A DNA stretch of 7,293 nt from the NCBI GenBank assembly GCA_027033555.1, contig JALVLE010000385.1, forward strand, positions 1-7,293. The letters are read 5' to 3'. A model generated the notes under the pieces. That model searched no databases. It was not told the DNA's origin and saw nothing but the letters and a program-made list of their open reading frames with translations. Source of the DNA: Caldifarciminota bacterium (GTDB lineage: Bacteria; Hydrothermota; Hydrothermia; UBA1063; CAJXJZ01). The position numbers and the translations under genes are program-made. Shown here in pieces: positions 1-4,928 of the stretch (its first letter is position 1; each line of letters begins with the position of its first letter).

Positions 1-57
1 GGGTTAGGAGGATATTCAAGTGGAATAAAAATAAAGGAATTTTTGTTAAAATTAGAA

Positions 58-1620
58 CTAAAGAATGACTTTTTTCGTTGTTTTCCCAAATGCGGCCTCT
101 AAGGCCTCAATTATCTCCTTATCAAATTTAATGCCTTTCACCCTTTTTAATTCCCTTAATACCTGCTCCGCTGATTTTGGACTTTTATAGAACCTGTTAG
201 TTGTAGTCGCGGCTTCAAAAATATCCGCCACACCTATTATCTGCGAAAGGGGAGGAAGATTTCTTTTGCCATAGGGATAACCACTTCCATCATTCCTTTC
301 ATGGTGTTCCTCTACATATCTTCCGTATTCACCAAGACCAATTCGCTCCATTATCTCTCTCCCAAACACAGGATGATATTTGATACACAGCCACTCCATT
401 TCATCAAGCCGGGAGGGTTTGTTCAACACATACCAGGGAACATACAATTTGCCTATATCATGTAAAAGCCCTGCCATATACACATTTTCTCCATATATTT
501 CTACACCTGTGATGCGACTGTACTCAGCGGCAATTTTCAAAGAAAGCTCTGCAACTTTTGTAGAGTGATCAATTCCGAGATACCAATCCTTTGCAAACAG
601 AATTCCTAGTATTGTGTTTAAAATCTCTTCTCCTTCTTTTGAATAGATACTGAATTCCCTCCCACTACTCTCAAGAAGAAATATGGCAAAATCAATAGTC
701 TCTTTAGTCATGATCTCGTCACCGGTTTCTATTGCGTCATGTATAGCCTCTTTTATATGAGCAATTGTCTCTTTATAGTCTCCAAGAGACCAGTAATACA
801 GGGTTTTGAAGAATGAAAGAATAGGAGAAAATCTGGAGAACCATTTTTCATGTTTATAATTTTCAATCCATTTATCCATGAGTTTTTTGGCCTTTTTCGG
901 ATCTTTTGCAACTATATAAAACTGTATCCAAAATGCTTCTATCAAAGCCTGTACGTACATTTTATTCCCGTATTTTTCATATAATTCAGTCAACATCCTG
1001 TCTGCCATAGCAAGATAATATTCGGCTTCGTCCTTTTCGTATAAGGAGAGCTTGTAAAGCACATCCACCATGTTAAGAGAAAAACGCCAATCAAATGTTG
1101 CATAATCCTGATATCCCATAATAGGAAGAAGCTCTGCATCTATCTCATCCATCAGGTTTTTAAGAAGTATATAATCACTTAACGCTTTCTCATACTCATG
1201 AAGATGAACATGCTCAGCATAAGCCTTTTCAGAGAGGAAAAAGGGATAGTATTTGGTACCCTTGCTATCTTTAATAATTCCCAGTAGTTCCATGTATATG
1301 TCGGGGATAAAAACTGCAGAGAAAAGAACGGCTACACCTCTATGGAACATCCCGAAATACATATCCATCTTACCATCTTTTAAATAGAGTTTAGACTCGC
1401 TAAACAACATTTCAGCTGCTTCTACATAATTTCCGTTGGAAACAAGGTTTTTTTCAATTACCTCAATAAATTTTACAGGCTCCCTATCAAGCCTGCGAAA
1501 ATACTCCAGAAAAAGGTCTAATTTTTCAGTATATTCCTGTAATGTTTCTATGCTTTGCCTTGCAACCTTACCAGCGCGCTTAAAAAAATCCAGATAATCC
1601 CTCACAATCTTTTCATTCAT
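58..1620 (-). CDS. HD-GYP domain protein with N-terminal helical repeats, probable c-di-GMP phosphodiesterase
   Basis: A 520-residue protein in two parts. Residues 1 to about 340 are almost entirely amphipathic helix, rich in Tyr, Leu, Glu and Lys, with TPR-like alternation (for example around 130-160, 200-255 and 265-300). I see no signal peptide or membrane segment, so it should be cytosolic. Residues about 345-513 form an HD-GYP domain: H352 in a DHS motif, H387-D388 in LLHDIGK with K391, H416 in YHPVFG, H439-H440 in EEHHE, the signature DGSGYP (444-449), D466 in VADIFEA, and R476/K479 matching the usual RPY(R/K) segment. The full set of metal and substrate residues suggests an active enzyme; characterised HD-GYP proteins hydrolyse cyclic di-GMP. 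The helical repeats may bind a partner or signal (inference). Its ATG overlaps the end of the upstream amidohydrolase gene by 8 bp with no good ribosome binding site, so translation is probably coupled. No terminator is visible in the 57 bases beyond its TAG stop. Confidence 0.93.
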   Translation of the reverse strand: MNEKIVRDYLDFFKRAGKVARQSIETLQEYTEKLDLFLEYFRRLDREPVKFIEVIEKNLVSNGNYVEAAEMLFSESKLYLKDGKMDMYFGMFHRGVAVLFSAVFIPDIYMELLGIIKDSKGTKYYPFFLSEKAYAEHVHLHEYEKALSDYILLKNLMDEIDAELLPIMGYQDYATFDWRFSLNMVDVLYKLSLYEKDEAEYYLAMADRMLTELYEKYGNKMYVQALIEAFWIQFYIVAKDPKKAKKLMDKWIENYKHEKWFSRFSPILSFFKTLYYWSLGDYKETIAHIKEAIHDAIETGDEIMTKETIDFAIFLLESSGREFSIYSKEGEEILNTILGILFAKDWYLGIDHSTKVAELSLKIAAEYSRITGVEIYGENVYMAGLLHDIGKLYVPWYVLNKPSRLDEMEWLCIKYHPVFGREIMERIGLGEYGRYVEEHHERNDGSGYPYGKRNLPPLSQIIGVADIFEAATTTNRFYKSPKSAEQVLRELKRVKGIKFDKEIIEALEAAFGKTTKKVIL

Positions 1621-2923
1621 CAGGCAATCTGAAATCCAACGTGTTTTGCAGAAATCTTTTCCACTGAAGAAGAGCTACTTCTCTGGCTTTAGCCCGAATT
1701 TCCTCTTCGTCTATATTTACAAATTCTCCATCCATGATAACCGGTTTTCCGTTTACTATTACAAACTCTGCCTGTTTTTCGGGCAGATCAAAAAAGATAT
1801 GAGAAAATATGTTATCATCTCTTAGAGGCGTAAAGGGAATGTATTTAAATCCCACAACATCTCCATCAAAACCTTCTTTTATTCTTCCCAGTTTTGCAGA
1901 AAAGAACCCGGATGCAGCCTCATAATTATTTTTCAAAATCTCAGGGAATACCTCATATCCATTGATACCCTTTGCCGTGGCGTTCAAAACACCATTTCTA
2001 TACTGGGTAAGAACCGAATGAGAAAAACCATCTGTGCCAAGCAAAATCTTCACCTTTTTATCCAACATTCCTCGCAAATTAAAATACCCTACATTATTGT
2101 TCATGTTTGACTCAGGGTTATGCAGAACGTAAGAGTTACGTTCTTTGAGTAGCTCAATTTCATCTTCATCAACCCATATAACGTGTGCAAGTAAAGCATT
2201 TTCAAGCAGCTGGTTTTTTTCCAAACGCATAACAGGAGGAATCCCGTATCTTGCAATTACATAATCCCTGTCAAACCTGTCCTCAGATACATGAATGTGA
2301 ACTGGCCTTTTATATTTTTTCACAACTTCACGGGCCATAGTGATAATTTCATCTGAAAGAGTGAAGTTTGCATGTAGTCCAACAACACCTTTCACCAGAT
2401 GTGTCTCATCCTCTGCAATGAACCTCTCATTTTCTTTTATGCTTTTTATAGCACGTTCATGTCCCAATCTTGAGGAAGCCTCAAAGCATACAAGAGCTCT
2501 TATACCTATCTTTTCAAAAGCGTCCTTTAACAGGGAAAGACTACCCTCTATATATGAAAAACTGGCATGATGATCAAAAATGGTGGTTACTCCCTTTCTC
2601 AAAGACTCTATAGCTCCAATAAGGGCAGAATAGTAAATACTGTCTTCATCCAACGAGGCATCCCATCTCCACCAGAAGTACGCAAGGTTTTCATAAAAAT
2701 TTCTTATTTTTGCATTAAAGGGAACTCCTCGCGCAAGTGTGCTGTAAGTATGATGATGCGCATTAACAAGCCCGGGCATAAAGAAATACCCTTTTCCATT
2801 GATTACTATATCCGCTCTGGCATGGTTGGCAAACGTAATTTTGCCATCTACAATAGAGAAAGATCCATGTTGGACCTTCTCTCCATCAAAATATGTGGTA
2901 TTTTCTATCCTTATCACACTCAT
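1613..2923 (-). CDS. ssnA: SsnA-family amidohydrolase (putative aminohydrolase)
   Basis: A metal-dependent amidohydrolase of about 436 residues that resembles Escherichia coli SsnA along its length. Shared segments include the FWWRWDASLDEDSIYYS stretch, the DHHAS motif followed by YIEGSLSLLKDAF, the HNPESNMNNNVGY segment and LLGTDG. Counting from the TTG at 2959 (12 codons before the preferred start), the metal and catalytic residues are H68 and H70 (HxH), H223, E226, H259 and D310, all present. Family members hydrolyse amino or amide groups on ring substrates such as purines. SsnA's own substrate is not firmly known, and in enterobacteria the gene sits in a purine/selenium-linked cluster that is not seen here. 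I chose the ATG at 2921-2923 because the SsnA alignment begins there and a promoter -10 box lies just upstream, overlapping the 12-codon extension to the TTG. The gene ends inside the start of the HD-GYP gene (ATGAATGA overlap), so the two form one unit. Confidence 0.9.
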   Translation of the reverse strand: MSVIRIENTTYFDGEKVQHGSFSIVDGKITFANHARADIVINGKGYFFMPGLVNAHHHTYSTLARGVPFNAKIRNFYENLAYFWWRWDASLDEDSIYYSALIGAIESLRKGVTTIFDHHASFSYIEGSLSLLKDAFEKIGIRALVCFEASSRLGHERAIKSIKENERFIAEDETHLVKGVVGLHANFTLSDEIITMAREVVKKYKRPVHIHVSEDRFDRDYVIARYGIPPVMRLEKNQLLENALLAHVIWVDEDEIELLKERNSYVLHNPESNMNNNVGYFNLRGMLDKKVKILLGTDGFSHSVLTQYRNGVLNATAKGINGYEVFPEILKNNYEAASGFFSAKLGRIKEGFDGDVVGFKYIPFTPLRDDNIFSHIFFDLPEKQAEFVIVNGKPVIMDGEFVNIDEEEIRAKAREVALLQWKRFLQNTLDFRLPDE

Positions 2924-2930
2924 GTTCTCT

Positions 2931-2959
2931 ATTATACCATAAATGAAGGGGTTTTGCAA
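2931..2959 (-). promoter_or_regulatory. Extended -10 promoter of the amidohydrolase / HD-GYP unit
   Basis: Reading the minus strand, TTGCAA (2954-2959) is followed after 17 bases by a perfect TATAAT (2931-2936), which is preceded by TGG to give an extended -10 (TGnTATAAT). Transcription would start near 2924, at or one base before the ATG at 2923, giving a leaderless or nearly leaderless mRNA. The -35 matches consensus at 4 of 6 positions; the -10 is the strong element. Confidence 0.7.
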
Positions 2960-3150
2960 AAGAATCTTTCAAAAACAAGGGGTATATTGTAACTGCCTCC
3001 TCTGAAAAACCTACCATTAAACAGCATGTTAAGGGAATTTCTAAGTCCCCAAAAAATTACCACATAATTTATTAAGCATCAATACATTACAGGTCTCAAG
3101 TCGAAAAACTGGACACATTTTCCCCTTCCAACTGTGTATAGGTTTGTTCA
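2960..3150. other. Divergent intergenic region, no gene seen
   Basis: This is the larger part of the 335-bp gap between the divergent amidohydrolase and pilin genes. I see no convincing ORF, tRNA or terminator. It contains an AGGAGG on the minus strand (2996-3001) without a usable nearby start codon, and short A/T-rich stretches. Control sequences of the two flanking genes lie just outside it, at 2931-2959 and 3151-3254. Confidence 0.6.
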
Positions 3151-3175
3151 TTAAATACGTAAGTATTTTAAATAC
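3151..3175 (+). promoter_or_regulatory. Nested direct/inverted repeat upstream of the pilin promoter, possible regulator site
   Basis: The octamer TTAAATAC occurs at 3151-3158 and again at 3168-3175, a 17-bp repeat period. Between them GTATTT (3163-3168) forms an inverted repeat with each AAATAC: AAATAC-4-GTATTT on the left and GTATTT-1-AAATAC on the right. The block is centred about 75 bp before the predicted pilin transcription start and ends 29 bp before the -35 box, a position typical of activator sites. The sequence is AT-rich, so chance is possible. Confidence 0.4.
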
Positions 3176-3204
3176 AACATTTTACAATCTCAGCAGATTC
3201 TTTC

Positions 3205-3233
3205 TTGACAAATCGCCAGGCAGGGTTTATAAA
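3205..3233 (+). promoter_or_regulatory. Sigma70 promoter of the Flp pilin gene
   Basis: A perfect -35 box TTGACA (3205-3210), a 17-base spacer, and TATAAA (3228-3233) as -10. The predicted start near 3240 gives a leader of about 19 nt carrying the ribosome binding site. Strong expression is expected. Confidence 0.82.
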
Positions 3234-3247
3234 ATAAAAAAACACAC

Positions 3248-3254
3248 GAGGTGA
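3248..3254 (+). promoter_or_regulatory. Ribosome binding site of the pilin gene
   Basis: GAGGTGA is a full match to the anti-Shine-Dalgarno sequence, four bases before the ATG at 3259. It fixes the start of this short gene. Confidence 0.85.
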
Positions 3255-3258
3255 GAGT

Positions 3259-3435
3259 ATGAAAAAACTCTTGATGTCATTCATAAAAAATGAGAAAGGT
3301 GCAACTGCTGTTGAGTATGCAATGATAGTTGGTCTAATAGCTCTTGTATCTTTCAGTGCTTTCACAAGATTGGGTGCAGAGGTACAAAGAATTATCGGTG
3401 CAATGTACATAAAATTATTTGATGTGCATGGCTAA
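3259..3435 (+). CDS. flp: Flp/Fap-type type IVb prepilin
   Basis: A 58-residue protein. A short basic leader (MKKLLMSFIKNEKG) is followed by the class IVb prepilin processing motif G14-ATAVEY, with Glu19 at +5 and Tyr20 at +6 after the expected cut between G14 and A15. A hydrophobic helix follows (about residues 21-36, AMIVGLIALVSFSAF). Known Flp pilins have the same layout (EKGATAIEYGLI type) and are cut by a TadV/CpaA-like peptidase, then assembled by the Tad secretion machinery into thin adhesive pili. The mature pilin would be 44 residues, with a short polar C-terminal half (RLGAEVQRIIGAMYIKLFDVHG). The start is set by an ideal ribosome binding site and a consensus promoter. No peptidase, TadA ATPase or other tad gene is in this window, so assembly must depend on genes elsewhere. 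It is a single-gene transcript ending at the hairpin at 3633-3656. Confidence 0.92.
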   Translation: MKKLLMSFIKNEKGATAVEYAMIVGLIALVSFSAFTRLGAEVQRIIGAMYIKLFDVHG

Positions 3436-3632
3436 TCCAGTTAACTGTTAATAAGCCGATTTAATAAACTCAAAATCAGAAATTTTAAAAATTTAGTGGT
3501 ATTATTTTAGGTTTGTTTTGCTATAAAATAATCCATCGTGAGCCATTGTTGGTTTGAGGTCAAGCTTTTGTCCATTCGTTGTATTCTTTAAACGGATAAG
3601 TTTAACTGGCTGGTTGTGTGTGTAAAATTAAG
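3436..3632 (+). other. Long 3' region after the pilin gene; possible small RNA
   Basis: These 197 bases between the pilin stop and the terminator hold no ATG-initiated ORF of note and no ribosome binding site. Visible elements are a palindrome CAGTTAACTG (3438-3447), an inverted pair CCAGTTAA (3437-3444) / TTAACTGG (3602-3609), and an extended -10-like TGCTATAAAAT (3519-3529) without a matching -35. A transcript starting near 3535 and ending at the hairpin would be about 120 nt. It may be only an untranslated tail. Confidence 0.3.
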
Positions 3633-3660
3633 AAGGCCCCGCAAAAGCGGGGCCTTTTGT
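3633..3660. terminator. Bidirectional intrinsic terminator between convergent genes
   Basis: A 10-bp stem AAGGCCCCGC (3633-3642) / GCGGGGCCTT (3647-3656) with an AAAA loop. On the plus strand it runs into TTTTGTTT, ending pilin transcription. On the minus strand it lies about 30 bases past the lipoprotein stop and is followed by CTTCTTAATTTT, a weaker T-rich tail, so it can serve both genes. Confidence 0.9.
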
Positions 3661-3685
3661 TTGGCCTGCTGTCCCTTATAATTTT

Positions 3686-4417
3686 TTACTTCCCGCCAAT
3701 CTGGTGAATTGTAAGTGACAGACTAGGGTCAAAGGAATAAATCTTCTCATCACCCAGCCAGTACTCATCCGCACCATCTATATTCACGGTGTAAACCTGT
3801 GGCTCAAAGTCCATTACAAGCATTCCACCTGCAGAGAGACCAAATCTTGAATTCTTCTTCACAACGACGCTGAATGTATCTTCCCATATTGTGTTGTACT
3901 GTACCTGAGTGTACAGACCGAGCTTGATGGTATCCATATCCTCAAGAGGCGTTGCTGCGAGGTTCAGATACCCTGCACCACCGACTCTTCCCTGCCAGCC
4001 GATTCCGTACCCTGCAACAAGCGTTATAAAGATGTGCCAATCAAGGAGTCCACCTCCATCTTTTCTCTTACCATGTATGTTCCCTTTGCATTTAAGATCA
4101 TATACAGCATCTGGGATATTGCTTACACCAAGCTGCCTCAGGAGGTTGAAGAGGTCATTACAATTAAAAGTATAATCAAACTCCTTGCGCAGAACTTTGG
4201 CTGCCTCAACCTCATCCTTGTACCTGTTGTAATAGACATTCATCACTCTCGCACCCACCTCAGGGCTTATAGTTACAAACCCATGGGCCGCAGCTTCAGG
4301 CCCTGTATAAAATGCAACCCTGGGTTGCGTAGATTCTGGTTCTGTGGGTGTCTCGGTTTTACTACACCCTGCTACTATCAGGCCACCAATTATCAGCAGG
4401 CCCATTAACTTTTTCAT
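3686..4417 (-). CDS. Secreted lipoprotein of unknown function
   Basis: A 243-residue protein I do not recognise. The N-terminus is a lipoprotein signal peptide: KK at 2-3, a hydrophobic core (about 4-15), and lipobox VAGC with Cys18 as the lipidated residue. A Thr/Pro/Glu-rich linker follows (about 19-32). Residues 33-115 look mixed, with a helix near 63-80 and cysteines C86 and C110 that could form a disulfide. Residues 125-240 alternate in the manner of beta strands, with glycine-rich turns (GYGIGWQGRVGGAGY, 136-150), suggesting a beta-sandwich or barrel-like domain. It should be anchored at the outer face of a membrane. The perfect promoter, ideal ribosome binding site, own terminator and visibly higher GC content than the neighbouring genes all suggest a single-gene, highly expressed unit; the GC shift may reflect codon choice rather than transfer. 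Function cannot be assigned. Confidence 0.88.
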   Translation of the reverse strand: MKKLMGLLIIGGLIVAGCSKTETPTEPESTQPRVAFYTGPEAAAHGFVTISPEVGARVMNVYYNRYKDEVEAAKVLRKEFDYTFNCNDLFNLLRQLGVSNIPDAVYDLKCKGNIHGKRKDGGGLLDWHIFITLVAGYGIGWQGRVGGAGYLNLAATPLEDMDTIKLGLYTQVQYNTIWEDTFSVVVKKNSRFGLSAGGMLVMDFEPQVYTVNIDGADEYWLGDEKIYSFDPSLSLTIHQIGGK

Positions 4418-4421
4418 AATA

Positions 4422-4431
4422 CACCTCCTTT
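4422..4431 (-). promoter_or_regulatory. Ribosome binding site of the lipoprotein gene
   Basis: On the minus strand AAAGGAGGTG, a ten-base match to the end of 16S rRNA, lies four bases before the ATG at 4415-4417. It confirms the start codon and suggests strong translation. Confidence 0.9.
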
Positions 4432-4443
4432 TTCTCGTAATAA

Positions 4444-4472
4444 ATTATAGTAGCGTGGAAGTGATTTGTCAA
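4444..4472 (-). promoter_or_regulatory. Perfect consensus sigma70 promoter of the lipoprotein gene
   Basis: On the minus strand TTGACA (4467-4472), a 17-base spacer, and TATAAT (4444-4449). Both boxes match consensus at every position. The start near 4437 gives a leader of about 20 nt with the ribosome binding site. The 12 bases around the -35 box are identical to those at the pilin promoter. The 150 or so bases upstream, up to the tRNA cluster, show nothing I can name. Confidence 0.9.
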
Positions 4473-4626
4473 GAGGGCATTTACAGGCTAAAACTGAGAA
4501 GGATATTTTTTACTTAACTACTTGTTAATTAAGAATTTATACAATAAGGTTGTGTATATCACCACTTTGGGCAATACCGCAAAACAGGATAAAAAGTGTT
4601 CAAAATTTCGACAAGGGAAGTTTGGG

Positions 4627-4638
4627 AAAATAAAAAAA
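4627..4638 (-). terminator. T-tract after tRNA-Gly, possible terminator
   Basis: On the minus strand the acceptor stem of tRNA-Gly runs directly into TTTTTTTATTTT; the first T is the discriminator base. No separate hairpin is present, so any termination would rely on the GC-rich tRNA arms as the stem. It is the only terminator-like element after the tRNA cluster. Confidence 0.35.
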
Positions 4639-4711
4639 GCGGGAGACGGGACTCGAACCCGCGACACCCAGCTTGGAAGGCTGGAACTCTACCAAACTGA
4701 GTTACTCCCGC
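4638..4711 (-). tRNA. tRNA-Gly(TCC)
   Basis: The minus strand folds into a full cloverleaf: acceptor GCGGGAG / CTCCCGC, D stem ACTC / GAGT, anticodon stem CCAGC / GCTGG with loop CTTCCAA (anticodon TCC, reads GGA), five-base variable loop, and T arm with loop TTCGAGT. The discriminator is U, as expected for bacterial tRNA-Gly. CCA is not encoded; the tRNA is followed by a T-run. It lies six bases after the encoded CCA of tRNA-Tyr, so the cluster is surely one transcript. Confidence 0.97.
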
Positions 4712-4717
4712 TTGTAA

Positions 4718-4802
4718 TGGTGGAGGGGGCAGGATTCGAACCTGCGAAGGCTGAGCCACCAGATTTACAGTCTGGCCCCTTTGGCCGCTTGGGTACCCCT
4801 CC
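4718..4802 (-). tRNA. tRNA-Tyr(GTA)
   Basis: A class II tRNA with a long variable arm (TGGCTCAGCCTTC). The acceptor is GGAGGGG / CCCCTCC with discriminator A; the anticodon stem is CCAGA / TCTGG with loop CTGTAAA (anticodon GTA, reads TAC and TAT). The T loop is TTCGAAT. CCA is encoded at 4718-4720, unlike its two neighbours. GUN-anticodon tRNAs such as this one are substrates of the queuosine pathway, whose last enzyme is encoded just upstream. Confidence 0.97.
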
Positions 4803-4810
4803 ATGTACCC

Positions 4811-4883
4811 AGCTGGCGGAGGGATTTGAACCCCCGACCTGGTGATTACAAATCACCTGCTCTGCCGACTGAGCTACGCCAGC
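4811..4883 (-). tRNA. tRNA-Thr(TGT)
   Basis: A cloverleaf on the minus strand with acceptor GCTGGCG / CGCCAGC, D stem GCTC / GAGC, anticodon stem GGTGA / TCACC with loop TTTGTAA (anticodon TGT, reads ACA), and T loop TTCAAAT with one G-T pair in the T stem. The discriminator is U and CCA is not encoded. It is the first gene of the tRNA cluster, eight bases before tRNA-Tyr. Confidence 0.97.
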
Positions 4884-4901
4884 ATTTGTGTGTATAATTA
4901 A

Positions 4902-4928
4902 TTTATAATAAATTCCACGTTCAGTCAA
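4902..4928 (-). promoter_or_regulatory. Possible tRNA cluster promoter
   Basis: On the minus strand TTGACT (4923-4928) overlaps the queG stop codon, followed after 15 bases by TATAAA (4902-4907), or after 17 bases by the poorer TAAATT. Transcription would start a little before tRNA-Thr. Spacing is short, so read-through from queG is an alternative source of the tRNAs. Confidence 0.4.

Noticed and set aside
2924..2959. TTG at 2959 as the start of the amidohydrolase
   Set aside because: It lacks a ribosome binding site and the extra 12 residues do not match SsnA. The promoter -10 box lies inside this stretch, so the ATG at 2923 is preferred.
2340..2992. Plus-strand open frames opposite the amidohydrolase gene
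   Set aside because: They lie antisense to a well-supported gene, lack ribosome binding sites and resemble no protein family.
2996..3001. Minus-strand AGGAGG as the ribosome binding site of a small gene
   Set aside because: No ATG or GTG lies at suitable distance. The nearest TTG opens a 30-codon frame that runs into the amidohydrolase gene out of phase.
3091..3145. Possible insertion-sequence end (AAAACTGGACACATTTT)
   Set aside because: The motif vaguely recalls some transposon termini, but there is no matching inverted end, target duplication or transposase in the window.
3168..3410. Minus-strand open frame opposite the pilin gene
   Set aside because: It is the reverse of the pilin reading frame and its promoter. 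The pilin on the plus strand has the promoter, ribosome binding site and prepilin motif.
3481..3500. AT palindrome AAATTTTAAAAATTT after the pilin gene as a terminator
   Set aside because: It is a weak A/T-only hairpin. The GC-rich hairpin at 3633-3656 is a far better terminator.
3909..4408. Plus-strand open frames opposite the lipoprotein gene
   Set aside because: They overlap a gene with a signal peptide, perfect promoter and ribosome binding site, and show none of these themselves.
4522..4928. Open frames on both strands across the tRNA cluster
   Set aside because: They are translations of tRNA sequence (recurrent GFEP and SNPAPS type peptides seen over tRNA genes) and have no ribosome binding sites.
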